This document shows positions 26,958 through 35,667 of a stretch of 64,000 nucleotides of DNA, one piece after another. The translations under genes and the position numbers were made by a program. The notes under the pieces were generated by a model. That model saw nothing but the letters and a program-made list of their open reading frames with translations, did no database searches and was not told the origin of the DNA. Position 1 is the first letter of the stretch. Every line of letters begins with the position of its first letter. This DNA comes from Candidatus Omnitrophota bacterium. GTDB lineage: Bacteria; Omnitrophota; Gorgyraeia; Velamenicoccales; Velamenicoccaceae. Where the stretch lies: positions 96,245 through 160,244 of the forward strand of contig DMEU01000004.1 of NCBI GenBank assembly GCA_003451585.1, written 5' to 3'.

Positions 26958-27659
26958 ATGAAGATAAGCGTTTTTGGCATCAATGATTTTCCTTTCGGCA
27001 AGAAGGCCCTGCCGGATGAGCGCCTGAAGAAAATTGCAGATCTTTATAAGGCGCAAAAGATAACGCAGATCCAGGTTGAATTCGTCACCGAAAAAGACAT
27101 AAAGACGGCGGACGCGATCGTCTGTTTGGATGAGAAAAAGCTGGACCTGATGATACTTGATATGGAGGTTGCAGAAAGCAAGCTTGAAAAACAGCCTACG
27201 GCTGAGGAAGCGGCTTTGATAAAGCGCGCGCAGGAGCTTCTGGAAAACGAAACGCCTATCTCTAAAGGGTCATTTAGCGAAGATGAAATGAAGTGGTTCG
27301 CTAATAATAATTTTGTTACGGGCAAAGCCGTTATTTTTATCCCGCATGGAGCGCTCGACGATCTTCCGGCCCTCGTAAGGCAGGCCTATACAGAAGGCGG
27401 GCGAATTTGTTTTTTGACAGGAGGCGTTAAAGAGGCCCGCGCCTGGGAGATCAGACGCGGCTCGACCGCGGTTGAGGCGGCGCACGTCATACATTCGGAC
27501 CTTGCGCGCGGATTTATACGGGCCGAGGTCATGGCGTATGATGCGCTTGTCAAAGCCGGCAATGTGAACCAGGCTAAAAATGAGGGGCTCTTGCGGCAGG
27601 AGGGCAAAGAATATATCGTTTGCGACGGCGATGTCATCGAATTTAAATCAGGGGTCTAG
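26958..27659 (+). CDS. Degenerate YchF-like protein without P-loop
   Basis: A 233-residue protein whose last 85 residues match the C-terminal TGS/DUF933 domain of the ATPase YchF (GGVKEARAWEIRRG, LARGFIRAEVMAYDALV, GKEYIVCDGDVIEF). The N-terminus also follows YchF in part: NDFPFG, then DERLKKIADLYKAQKITQIQVEFV. The P-loop, the switch segment with the G3 motif, and G4 are missing. It therefore seems to be a YchF paralog that has lost nucleotide binding. It starts two bases after the EF-G-like gene and purH follows closely, so it is part of an operon. Its role is unknown; ribosome association is a guess from the family. Confidence 0.75.
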   Translation: MKISVFGINDFPFGKKALPDERLKKIADLYKAQKITQIQVEFVTEKDIKTADAIVCLDEKKLDLMILDMEVAESKLEKQPTAEEAALIKRAQELLENETPISKGSFSEDEMKWFANNNFVTGKAVIFIPHGALDDLPALVRQAYTEGGRICFLTGGVKEARAWEIRRGSTAVEAAHVIHSDLARGFIRAEVMAYDALVKAGNVNQAKNEGLLRQEGKEYIVCDGDVIEFKSGV

Positions 27660-27661
27660 CA

Positions 27662-29227
27662 ATGTTAAAAATTAAGCGTGCTTTGATAAGTGTTTCGGAT
27701 AAAACAGGGATCGTGGAATTAGCGGGGGTCTTGAATTCTTTCGGCGTCGAGATCATTTCTACCGGAGGTACTGCGCGCGCTTTGAAGAGCGCGGGCCTTC
27801 CGGTCATAGAGATGTCAGATTATACCGGATTCCCTGAAATGCTCGATGGCAGGGTAAAGACACTTCACCCTAAGATACACGGCGGGCTTCTTTCCCTGCG
27901 CGATGACCCTGAACATATGAAGCAGATAGGTGGGCAGCAAATAGGCCTTATTGATATGGTAGTTGTCAACCTTTACCCCTTTGAGGAGACGGTGGAAAGG
28001 GCCGGCGTTGCGTTGAGTGAGGCTGTTGAAAATATAGATATCGGCGGACCGTCCATGTTGCGGTCGGCGGCCAAAAATTATAAGTCGGTGGCTGTTGTCC
28101 CGGACGCGAAGTTTTACGGGCGCGTCATCGCGGAATTAAAAGAAAATGACGGATGTCTTTCCGAAAGCACGCTTGAAGGCCTGGCATTGGAGGTTTTTAA
28201 GAGAACATCCAGATATGACTCCGCCATAGCCGGTTACCTGTCCGGGGAATTGAAAGGCCTGGGGGGTGAAGCCTTCCCTCCGGAGGCATTGTCGCTGGAC
28301 CTCAAACTTGTTTCATCTCTGCGTTACGGTGAAAACCCTCACCAGAAGGCCGGCCTTTACAGGGTCCTTAAGACGCAGGCGCCATCATTGATATCCGCCA
28401 GGCAGCTTCATGGTAAAGAGCTTTCTTTCAACAATTATCTTGATCTGAACGCGGCCTTCCAGATCGTGCGCGAGTTTACAAGGCCGGCCGCCTGCATCAT
28501 CAAGCATACGAATCCGACCGGTGTGGCTGAAGGCAGTTCTCTAGTCCGCGCATATAAGGCCGCCTGGCAGACGGATAGTTTGTCCGCCTTCGGGGGTATT
28601 ATCGGTTTAAATCGCAGGGTTGACCTCGCCACAGCTAAGCTGATCATAAAAAGCGGTTTTATGGAATGTGTGCTCGCGCCAGGGTATGAGCCTGGGGCCC
28701 TGGGGATGCTGCAAGGCAGAAAAAATTTGCGGCTTTTAGAAGTTGTCTTTTCTCCGGCCGGCGACACAATAGAACTGGATATCAAAAAAATAGACGGAGG
28801 CGCGCTGGTCCAGGAGAAGGACGCGCGGGATTTCAATAAAGATGACATCAAGTTCGTCACAAAAAAGAGGCCCACAAAGAAACAGATAGAAGAGTTGCTT
28901 TTTGCGTGGAAAGTCGTAAAACACGTAAAGTCCAATGCTATTGTCCTGGCAAGATCGTCTGCGACAATAGGCATAGGCATGGGGCAGACAAGCCGCGTAG
29001 ATTCTGTTTTTATGGCTGTAAAGCGCGCCGGGAAACGGTCCAAAGGCGCGGTAATGGCAAGCGACGCCTTCTTTCCGAAGGCAGACAACATAGCATTGGC
29101 CAAGAAGGCAGGCGTAAGGGCTATCATACAGCCCGGAGGTTCTATAGCAGACGCGGAAGTGGTCTCTGCCGCCAACCGTGCCGGTATATCTATGGTATTT
29201 ACCGGGTTCAGACACTTCAAACATTGA
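27662..29227 (+). CDS. purH: Bifunctional purine synthesis protein PurH
   Basis: A 521-residue enzyme for the last two steps of IMP synthesis. The N-terminal IMP cyclohydrolase domain shows ALISVSDKTGIVELA, STGGTARAL and GRVKTLHPKIHGG. The C-terminal AICAR formyltransferase domain shows LRYGENPHQKAGLY, LSFNNYLDLNAAF, CIIKHTNPTGVA and the terminal AIIQPGGSIADAEV with TGFRHFKH. Length and all signatures are normal. The folC gene follows after 29 bases. Confidence 0.96.
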   Translation: MLKIKRALISVSDKTGIVELAGVLNSFGVEIISTGGTARALKSAGLPVIEMSDYTGFPEMLDGRVKTLHPKIHGGLLSLRDDPEHMKQIGGQQIGLIDMVVVNLYPFEETVERAGVALSEAVENIDIGGPSMLRSAAKNYKSVAVVPDAKFYGRVIAELKENDGCLSESTLEGLALEVFKRTSRYDSAIAGYLSGELKGLGGEAFPPEALSLDLKLVSSLRYGENPHQKAGLYRVLKTQAPSLISARQLHGKELSFNNYLDLNAAFQIVREFTRPAACIIKHTNPTGVAEGSSLVRAYKAAWQTDSLSAFGGIIGLNRRVDLATAKLIIKSGFMECVLAPGYEPGALGMLQGRKNLRLLEVVFSPAGDTIELDIKKIDGGALVQEKDARDFNKDDIKFVTKKRPTKKQIEELLFAWKVVKHVKSNAIVLARSSATIGIGMGQTSRVDSVFMAVKRAGKRSKGAVMASDAFFPKADNIALAKKAGVRAIIQPGGSIADAEVVSAANRAGISMVFTGFRHFKH

Positions 29228-29256
29228 TTCCTTGAGCCTTAACTTGTGACTTTTCT

Positions 29257-30636
29257 ATGACCTACGAAGAAGCCATAGTTTACTTAGAGTCTTTCATCAA
29301 TTATGAGAGAAAGACACAGTACCACTACAAGACAGCTTTTAAATTGGAGAGGATGGACAAGTTCCTTTCCAACCTGGCTGATCCTGAGCGCGGTATGCAG
29401 GTCATCCACGTAGCCGGCACCAAGGGCAAAGGATCGACCGCTTGTTTTATCGCCTCGATATTAAAAGAAATGGGTTTTCGCGTAGGGCTCTATACCTCGC
29501 CGCACCTGTTGGATTTCAGGGAAAGGATACGCATCCTAGACACTAGGAACATAGCCGAAGAAAAGGCCCCTTTTCCTGGAATGATATTAAAGAATGATTT
29601 CGCTGATATCTTAGAAAGCATAAGGCCACAGATAGAATTTTTCCGCAAGTCTTTTCAGAATTTCGGTAATTTGAGTTTTTTTGAGATCCTGACCGGGTTA
29701 GCGCTCGTCTATTTTAAGGAAAAAAATGTCGATTTCGTTGTTTTAGAGACAGGGCTGGGCGGGAGGTTCGATGCGACAAACGCGGTGAGTTCGAGTGTTT
29801 CCGTTATTACGCCTGTAAGTTACGACCATGAGCATATCCTGGGAAATACATTATCCGAGATCGCCTTTGAGAAGGCGGGTATCATTAAAAGCACCAATAA
29901 AAGGACAGATGACGGTTTTTCCGTCTGTGTGGCCGCCATTCAGAATAAAGAGACAGGCGAGGTCATAAAAAGGCGCGCTAAAGCGGAAGGGGCCGTTGTA
30001 TTTGAGTTGGAGCGTGATTTTTGTTTTAAAAGGCTGGAAGGGGATCTTTTCGGCCAGGAATTTTTCTATCAGGGGCTTAACAACGACCCGTATTTTTTAA
30101 AGACCAGGATGCTGGGCCTGCATCAGCTGACAAATGCTTCTTTGGCGATAGCCGCCTGCGAGGCGCTATCGCTGTTTGGTACGAAGGTAAATAGCGAGAG
30201 TGTGTCTAAGGGCATCTGGAGCGCGTTTTGGCCGGGCCGTCTTGAGATCGTGCGCACTAAGCCTTTTATCATTTTAGACGGCGCGCATAACGGCGATTCC
30301 GCCGGGCGCCTTGCGCGTTTTTTGGAAAAAGAATTTAAAGGTTTCAAGAAAAGGCTTATATTCGGGTCTTCAGAAGACAAGGATCTAAAGGGGATAATTT
30401 CGCAGCTCGACCACGTAGCCGATAGGATCATCCTTACGCGTGCCGATAACCCGCGTGCGGCCGATCCCGACAAGTCGCTTTTGCCTTATTTCAGCAAGAA
30501 TATACCAGCTGTGACGCATTCTGTAGAGGAGGCCTTGGACCTTTTGAACAAGGAATTGGGCCAGGATGAGGTGGCTGTCATAACGGGTTCTTTGTTCGTC
30601 GTAGGCGAGGCCAGGAATCTATGGAGAAGATTTTGA
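29257..30636 (+). CDS. folC: Folylpolyglutamate/dihydrofolate synthase
   Basis: A 459-residue Mur-ligase-type enzyme that adds glutamate to folates. The P-loop is GTKGKGSTACF near residue 54, followed by YTSPHLLDFRERI, LETGLGGRFDATN and the C-terminal LDGAHNGDSAGRL block. No Shine-Dalgarno sequence is visible before the ATG. It overlaps mnmE by 16 bases. Together with pabB, pabC and folE it shows that folate synthesis genes are scattered through this window. Confidence 0.93.
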   Translation: MTYEEAIVYLESFINYERKTQYHYKTAFKLERMDKFLSNLADPERGMQVIHVAGTKGKGSTACFIASILKEMGFRVGLYTSPHLLDFRERIRILDTRNIAEEKAPFPGMILKNDFADILESIRPQIEFFRKSFQNFGNLSFFEILTGLALVYFKEKNVDFVVLETGLGGRFDATNAVSSSVSVITPVSYDHEHILGNTLSEIAFEKAGIIKSTNKRTDDGFSVCVAAIQNKETGEVIKRRAKAEGAVVFELERDFCFKRLEGDLFGQEFFYQGLNNDPYFLKTRMLGLHQLTNASLAIAACEALSLFGTKVNSESVSKGIWSAFWPGRLEIVRTKPFIILDGAHNGDSAGRLARFLEKEFKGFKKRLIFGSSEDKDLKGIISQLDHVADRIILTRADNPRAADPDKSLLPYFSKNIPAVTHSVEEALDLLNKELGQDEVAVITGSLFVVGEARNLWRRF

Positions 30637-32024
30637 CAGAGTCTGCTACTATAGCGGCTATAGCTACGCCTTTTGGCGAAGGCGCTGTAGGCATCGTGCG
30701 TTTGAGCGGGCCGCAAGCCGTTGATATCGCAGGCAAAGTGTTCCGCGCCAAGAGTAAAAAGCCTTTTACGTCGCAGAAAAGTTTTTCTTTTCGTTACGGG
30801 TGGATAGTCAAAGACAGCGGTGAGGCGCTTGATGAGGTGATCGTTTCTTTGATGCGCGCTCCAAAAAGTTATACGCGCGAAGATGTCGTGGAGATCAATT
30901 CTCACGGCGGTCCTTGCGCCCTTTCAGGTATCCTTGAACTTGTTTGTGCTGCCGGAGCGCGGATAGCCGGGCCGGGGGAATTTACAAAACGCGCTTTTTT
31001 AAACGGGCGCCTTGATCTGGCCCAGGCTGAGGCCGTGCTCGATGTTATCCAGGCGAAGAGCGAGCTGGCCCGGAAAAATAGCCTCTCTCAATTATCGGGG
31101 GAGGTTTCAAGGCGCGTAGGTGAGTTGCGCGCTGACATTTTAGGGTTGCTGGCGGATATGGAGGCCGGCATTGATTTTAGCGAAGATGATGTTGCCGCCG
31201 TGGATATCCCAGCCTATTGTAACAGGCTTGATGGCATATGTTTGAAATTGGGTTTTATGCTCGAACATAGTTTTAAGGGCCGCATGATCCGCGAAGGCTT
31301 GAAGGCCGTCATTTATGGCAGGCCTAATGTCGGGAAATCCTCGCTTCTTAATGCGGTTTTAAAGGAAGAACGCGCGATAGTAACTTCTATAGCCGGCACG
31401 ACGCGCGATACCGTCGAGGAGTTTATCAATATAAAGGGGCTTGCGGTCCGTCTTATCGACACTGCCGGTATCTTAGAGCATCGTGACGATATAGAGAAAG
31501 AGGCCCTTGGCAGGACGAAAAGGGCCTTGGAGACGAGTGATGTGGTCATCTTTGTCTTAGATGGCAGTTCGCCCTTGACTAAGGAGGATAGAGAGCTGGC
31601 CGCGCATATCGCCGGCAAAAGGACGATCGTTGTTATAAATAAATGCGACCTCACGGAAGGTATAGATAAAAGTGAAGTAGCAAGCATCTTTTCCCAGGAA
31701 CCGTTATGCGTTTCAGCGCAAAGCGGAGCTCATATACATGAGTTGGAAGATTTGGTCTATAAGAGTGTTTTCCCGGCTAAAGGGGTAGGGACCGGAGTGT
31801 TCCAGGAAGGTGCTTTGGTGTCTAATGCCAGGCATATTGAGATCTTAAAGTCCGCGCAGCGATCTTTAGAGCAGGCGAGATCGACTATCGCAGAAGGCCT
31901 GTCCTGTGAATTTGCCTCACCCGAAGTAAAGAATGCCTTAGACAGCCTCGGTATGCTTACAGGGGAAGTATTTAGCGATGGGCTATTGGATGAGATCTTC
32001 TCAAAATTCTGTATAGGGAAGTGA
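30621..32024 (+). CDS. mnmE: tRNA modification GTPase MnmE
   Basis: A 467-residue enzyme that, with MnmG, modifies the wobble uridine of several tRNAs. It has the N-terminal tetrahydrofolate-binding domain (TIAAIATPFGEGAVGIVRLSG), a G domain with GRPNVGKSSLLN, the K-loop GTTRDT and DTAG motifs, and the catalytic C-terminal FCIGK. The start lies within the end of folC. It is complete and typical. Confidence 0.95.
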   Translation: MEKILTESATIAAIATPFGEGAVGIVRLSGPQAVDIAGKVFRAKSKKPFTSQKSFSFRYGWIVKDSGEALDEVIVSLMRAPKSYTREDVVEINSHGGPCALSGILELVCAAGARIAGPGEFTKRAFLNGRLDLAQAEAVLDVIQAKSELARKNSLSQLSGEVSRRVGELRADILGLLADMEAGIDFSEDDVAAVDIPAYCNRLDGICLKLGFMLEHSFKGRMIREGLKAVIYGRPNVGKSSLLNAVLKEERAIVTSIAGTTRDTVEEFINIKGLAVRLIDTAGILEHRDDIEKEALGRTKRALETSDVVIFVLDGSSPLTKEDRELAAHIAGKRTIVVINKCDLTEGIDKSEVASIFSQEPLCVSAQSGAHIHELEDLVYKSVFPAKGVGTGVFQEGALVSNARHIEILKSAQRSLEQARSTIAEGLSCEFASPEVKNALDSLGMLTGEVFSDGLLDEIFSKFCIGK

Positions 32025-32066
32025 TAGAATCCAGAGGTCCTAGGACAGGGAAGGTAATTTTACCAA

Positions 32067-32645
32067 ATGAATAAGAAAAGAGGAGATATGGACAAGAATA
32101 AGATAAAGAAGGCGATGTCTATGATATTGGAGGCGGTAGGCGAGGACCCGAAGAGAAAAGACCTCGTAGATACACCTGACCGCGTGGCAGAGATGTACGA
32201 GGAGATACTGGCGGGCATGCCGTTGGACCCGGAGAAAGAATTAGAGGTCGTGTTAGAACACAAGCATGAAGAGATAGTGTTGTTGAAGGGCATACCGTTA
32301 TATTCCATGTGCGAACATCACCTCTTGCCTTTTATCGGGCGCGCACACGTTGCTTATATCCCCAAAGGCGGACGTGTCACAGGATTGAGCAAGATCGCCC
32401 GTGTAGTGGAGATACTCTCAAAGCGACTGCAGGTCCAGGAGCGGCTCACTACGCAGATCGCCGATATAATAATGAGCAAGCTCAAACCTTTGGGTGTTAT
32501 GGTTGTCATTGAAGCAGAGCATCTTTGCATGAGCATGCGGGGGGTCAAGAAGCCGGGCATAATGACTATAACGAGCGCAGTGCGGGGGATATTCAAGGAA
32601 AACGAGAAGACGCGTTCCGAGACCCTGGCTCTTATGAAAGGATAG
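32067..32645 (+). CDS. folE: GTP cyclohydrolase I
   Basis: A 192-residue enzyme converting GTP to dihydroneopterin triphosphate for folate synthesis. Zinc ligands lie in MCEHHLLPF and in EAEHLCMSMRG; KGGRVTGLSKIARVV and QERLTTQIAD complete the signature. Two in-frame starts exist: ATG 32067 and ATG 32088. The latter has GAGGAG too close for a normal spacing, so 32067 is kept. Position just after mnmE and folC fits a folate group. Confidence 0.94.
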   Translation: MNKKRGDMDKNKIKKAMSMILEAVGEDPKRKDLVDTPDRVAEMYEEILAGMPLDPEKELEVVLEHKHEEIVLLKGIPLYSMCEHHLLPFIGRAHVAYIPKGGRVTGLSKIARVVEILSKRLQVQERLTTQIADIIMSKLKPLGVMVVIEAEHLCMSMRGVKKPGIMTITSAVRGIFKENEKTRSETLALMKG

Positions 32646-32651
32646 GGGGAG

Positions 32652-33092
32652 ATGGAGTACACAAAAGGGCAGGTAGGGCGGGTCTTTGTATTGAAGTTCA
32701 AAGACGACGATATACTTCTTGATGGGATCATCACGCTGGCTAAAAAGGAAAAGATAAAAAGTGCGGTTTTTTTATTTATCGGGGCTTTGAAAAAAGGCCA
32801 TCTGGTGACCGGGCCCAAAAAGCCCGTGATACCACCTGAAGCCAATTGGGTTGTTTTCCGCGACGGGTGGGAAGTCATGGGCACGGGTACGATATTTGCG
32901 AATAAAAGCGCGCCGCAGGTACATATCCATGCCACCATGGGAAAAAAAGACAAAATGCTGACCGGTTGCGTACGCAAGGATTCAAAGGTATTTCTTGTAG
33001 TAGAGGCGGTCATTTTTGAGCTCAAGGGCGTTAAGGCGGCAAAAAGCCTGGACCCTAAAACAGGCCTTAATCTTTTAAGGATCCTTAACTAA
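32652..33092 (+). CDS. PPC/DUF296 domain protein
   Basis: A 146-residue protein of the PPC (DUF296) family, a small trimeric fold found in plant AT-hook proteins and as stand-alone bacterial proteins. The pattern is KGQVGRVFVLKFKDDDILLDGI, AVFLFIGALKKGHLV, and the HIHA motif within APQVHIHATMG that can bind metal. No AT-hook is present. The start is seven bases after folE. The bacterial function is unknown. Confidence 0.8.
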   Translation: MEYTKGQVGRVFVLKFKDDDILLDGIITLAKKEKIKSAVFLFIGALKKGHLVTGPKKPVIPPEANWVVFRDGWEVMGTGTIFANKSAPQVHIHATMGKKDKMLTGCVRKDSKVFLVVEAVIFELKGVKAAKSLDPKTGLNLLRILN

Positions 33093-33103
33093 GGAGGACA
33101 GAT

Positions 33104-33382
33104 ATGCCTATCAAGACCGTTGAAATGATATGCCTGCCTTGTAATAAATGTGAGGGGGTCGAGGTAAAGGTGCGTGAGATGATCAGGAATATTGAGATGA
33201 TCAATCGCATAAAGATCCTGTTTGAATTCAAGCACACAAAAACGCTTCAGGATATTACGCGCTACAGCCTTAATCCTTCTCAAACCCCGGCCATTCTTAT
33301 CAACGGTAATGTCGAATGCGCAGGCAAGGTGGATTTTATCCTGTTTAAGAGAAGGCTTGAGGCAATTCAAAAGTCTTGTTAA
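33104..33382 (+). CDS. Small thioredoxin-fold protein with CxxC
   Basis: A 92-residue protein with an N-terminal MICLPCNKCEGVE segment (CxxCxxC) and a cis-Pro-type QTPAILINGNVECAG motif, which together suggest a minimal thioredoxin-like or glutaredoxin-like fold. A further Cys sits in the ECAG segment and one at the C-terminus. Preceded by AAGGAGG. The role may be thiol transfer or cluster binding. Confidence 0.6.
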   Translation: MPIKTVEMICLPCNKCEGVEVKVREMIRNIEMINRIKILFEFKHTKTLQDITRYSLNPSQTPAILINGNVECAGKVDFILFKRRLEAIQKSC

Positions 33383-33412
33383 ATAACTAATATTGATGAG
33401 GAGGGAGTAAAA

Positions 33413-34057
33413 ATGAACAAAAGATTTTTAGTTTTAGCGGGCATCGTCCTTTTAAGCAGCCTGTCTTCCGGGTGCGCGATGATGGATAAGGCCAGGAGGG
33501 CGGATCAGTTGGAAAAAGACCTGGCGGATTGTCGCAGCAGGCTGGAGACCGTAGTGGAAGAAAAGGATTCGGAGTTAGAGCGGGCAAGGAAGGAATTGAT
33601 GCGCACTTTAGGGAAAGAGCTCGGCGAATATAAGGCGAAGCTTGAAATGACGGAGCGCGGGCTTGTCATAACCTTTTTAGCGGAGATCTTTTTTGATTCC
33701 GGTAAAGACACTATCCTGGCCGATGGCCGGCCGGTATTGCATAAGGTGGCGGATGTCCTTAATAAGAACGTGCCTGATTCAAATGTAGCTATAGAGGGCC
33801 ATACGGATACCGACCCGATCAAATATTCCGGCTGGAAGTCTAATTGGGAGCTGTCAGCGGCAAGGGCCCTTGCGGTCTTGCATTATTTTATCGATGATGG
33901 CAGTGTCGCCCCTGAAAGGCTTTCTATCGGCGGGTACGGCCAATATCGTTCTGTTGCGCCCAACGATACCGTCCAGAACAAGAGAAAGAACAGGCGCGTG
34001 GAGATCATCATCCTGCCGCCGGGGTTGAAAAAAGCTAAGGCGGAGGTTGAGGTCTGA
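33413..34057 (+). CDS. OmpA-family peptidoglycan-binding lipoprotein
   Basis: A 214-residue outer-membrane lipoprotein. The lipobox LSSGC gives an acylated Cys near residue 21, a coiled-coil segment spans about residues 28-70, and the C-terminal OmpA-like domain carries FDSGKDTILADG, IEGHTDTDPI and LSIGGYGQYR...NKRKNRRVEI, which bind peptidoglycan. It resembles Pal or an MotB-type domain, and no Tol genes lie near. The SGNH hydrolase gene overlaps its stop. Confidence 0.9.
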   Translation: MNKRFLVLAGIVLLSSLSSGCAMMDKARRADQLEKDLADCRSRLETVVEEKDSELERARKELMRTLGKELGEYKAKLEMTERGLVITFLAEIFFDSGKDTILADGRPVLHKVADVLNKNVPDSNVAIEGHTDTDPIKYSGWKSNWELSAARALAVLHYFIDDGSVAPERLSIGGYGQYRSVAPNDTVQNKRKNRRVEIIILPPGLKKAKAEVEV

Positions 34058-34932
34058 AGAAAGTCCTGGTAAGGCTGTTCGTTGTTTTGTTTGCGGTCGA
34101 ATTGGTCCTGCGTATTACAGGCGCATCGTATTATTTTCTGCAGACGCACAGCTTTTCGCAAAACAGAAAAAGCAGGATAAGGATATTGTGCCTGGGTGAA
34201 TCTACGACTTTTGGCTGGATGGTAAGACGAGGAGTAGATTATCCGAGCCAGCTGAATAAATTATTGGAATCAAAGTATCCCGGCAGGTTCATCGTTTATA
34301 ACAGGGGCCGCCCAGGCACGACATCCGCAAAGATACTATTTTCCATGGATAGGTTCATGGAGGGGATCAAGCCGGATATTATTATCCTGCTTTGCGGTGC
34401 TAACGAATATAACCCCAGATTGAGCGTTATCCCTTTAGGCAGGTTGAGCTCTTTTTGGGGGAATTTGTTTATCGCCTTTTCTGGCTATTTGCAAGACTTG
34501 AAAATATATAAGATGTCCGTCGCTTTGATCGATCACCTGAGATATGAGGCAAGGTGGGGTTGCGCGATCAGGCCGAAAAAAGGCCTTTGCCCGGAGTTCG
34601 ATGAAGGCATGAGGGCATTATTAAGAGAGCGGTATCTTGAGAACCTTGCCGCCATAGCAGATAAGGGACGCGTTAAAGGGGCTGCGGTAGTATACAGTAC
34701 ATATTTATGGCCCTGGGTGAATTATCAGGATATAAAGGATGCCGCGCAAAAGAACGGCGTGGTATTGACTGATCAGGTGGAGATGCTTAAGCGTTCAGGC
34801 GCGCCGATCTCGAAGGTCATGAGCGAAGATGGTTTCCATCCGAATGTTTTAGGTTACGAGTTTATGGCCTGGTCTTTGCTGCGGACATTGGAGGAGATGC
34901 CGGCCTTCTTGCGGTATACGCAAGACAGGTGA
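34054..34932 (+). CDS. Membrane-anchored SGNH/GDSL hydrolase
   Basis: About 292 residues. A basic N-terminus and hydrophobic helix anchor or export the protein. The hydrolase domain has block I as CLGESTTFGW (nucleophile Ser), the Gly/Asn blocks as GRPGTTS and LLCGANEYN, and block V as EDGFHPNVLGYEF with the Asp-His pair. It probably acts as an esterase on cell-envelope glycans or lipids. An upstream CTG at 34054, overlapping the OmpA-gene stop and preceded by GGAGG at 34042-34046, restores the anchor helix and is preferred to the TTG at 34087. Confidence 0.82.
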   Translation: MKKVLVRLFVVLFAVELVLRITGASYYFLQTHSFSQNRKSRIRILCLGESTTFGWMVRRGVDYPSQLNKLLESKYPGRFIVYNRGRPGTTSAKILFSMDRFMEGIKPDIIILLCGANEYNPRLSVIPLGRLSSFWGNLFIAFSGYLQDLKIYKMSVALIDHLRYEARWGCAIRPKKGLCPEFDEGMRALLRERYLENLAAIADKGRVKGAAVVYSTYLWPWVNYQDIKDAAQKNGVVLTDQVEMLKRSGAPISKVMSEDGFHPNVLGYEFMAWSLLRTLEEMPAFLRYTQDR

Positions 34933-34948
34933 ATTGTGCGAGAGAGTT

Positions 34949-35664
34949 AAAAAGGGGACAGGCTACTTTTATTTTATTGTTTTTGGTCTGCCAATTGACC
35001 GAACAGTAGATTCTAAACCCAATTGTTTGCATATGGCCGATTGCCATTCAGTATCTCCGTATGGTGATTGGCGTTTTATGCTTTGGCGTATTTTTTCAAG
35101 ATTTTCTTCTGCACCATAGTTGACATACTTATTCCAATTATCAGGTAACTCTATAGGAGCTTTGTTAATTAAACGGCGTTTGTTTTCGCCGAGCATTTCT
35201 CCATGAGAAGACCACCTCCAACCCTCAGCCGATTTTACTAATTTACTTCTTACGGGATTAGCTTCTGCATAGCGCAGTACCGTTATTAAATGCGCGTCAT
35301 TTTGTATGATAAAACTCTTAAATCTTCCTTGCCATATATGACCAGTTGTTCCGTAATGTTTATGATAACGGCGCACGTGGCTTGTCATTAACCATTGCAT
35401 CCATTTGCTTAAGTCTTCTGCTTTATTGGGCATTACCACGAGGTGAAAATGGTTAGGCATTAAACAATAAGCAAAGATTTTGATAGGATATTGTTTTTTT
35501 GCTTCTATCATCAAATTAAGGAAAGCCTGATAATCTTGTTGTTTGTGGAAAATTTTATTTTTATTATTTCCACGGTTGAGGATGTGATAAATAAAGTTAT
35601 CGACTAAACCTCTTGCAATCCTTGGCATAATAGAATGCTCCAAAAAGTAGCCTGTCCCCTTTTT
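34949..35664. mobile_element. REP-associated transposase element with 22-bp perfect ends
   Basis: A 716-bp unit. The 22 bases at 34949-34970 (AAAAAGGGGACAGGCTACTT plus two more) recur as an exact reverse complement at 35643-35664. The transposase gene fills the space on the minus strand, and its stop codon lies at the edge of the left copy. The right end abuts the 3' end of comM with a three-base gap. No target duplication was identified. Confidence 0.8.
34969..35628 (-). CDS. REP-associated tyrosine transposase (Y1/IS200-like)
   Basis: A 219-residue Y1-type transposase. The opening PRIARGLVDNFIYHILNRGN, the catalytic NHFHLVV His pair near residue 60, and the Tyr in the VRRYHKHYG segment are present, as is the HIWQGRFKSF motif. 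The C-terminal part (ANPVRSKLVKSAEGWRWSSH) is typical of this group. The start ATG at 35628 is preferred to a TTG further out. It looks intact, so the element may have moved recently. Its base composition is more AT-rich than the neighbouring genes. Confidence 0.88.
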   Translation of the reverse strand: MPRIARGLVDNFIYHILNRGNNKNKIFHKQQDYQAFLNLMIEAKKQYPIKIFAYCLMPNHFHLVVMPNKAEDLSKWMQWLMTSHVRRYHKHYGTTGHIWQGRFKSFIIQNDAHLITVLRYAEANPVRSKLVKSAEGWRWSSHGEMLGENKRRLINKAPIELPDNWNKYVNYGAEENLEKIRQSIKRQSPYGDTEWQSAICKQLGLESTVRSIGRPKTIK

Positions 35665-35667
35665 GCT

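Noticed and set aside
28435..29224. Long minus-strand ORFs within purH
   Set aside because: They are antisense shadows of a highly conserved gene, with no ribosome binding site or recognisable domains.
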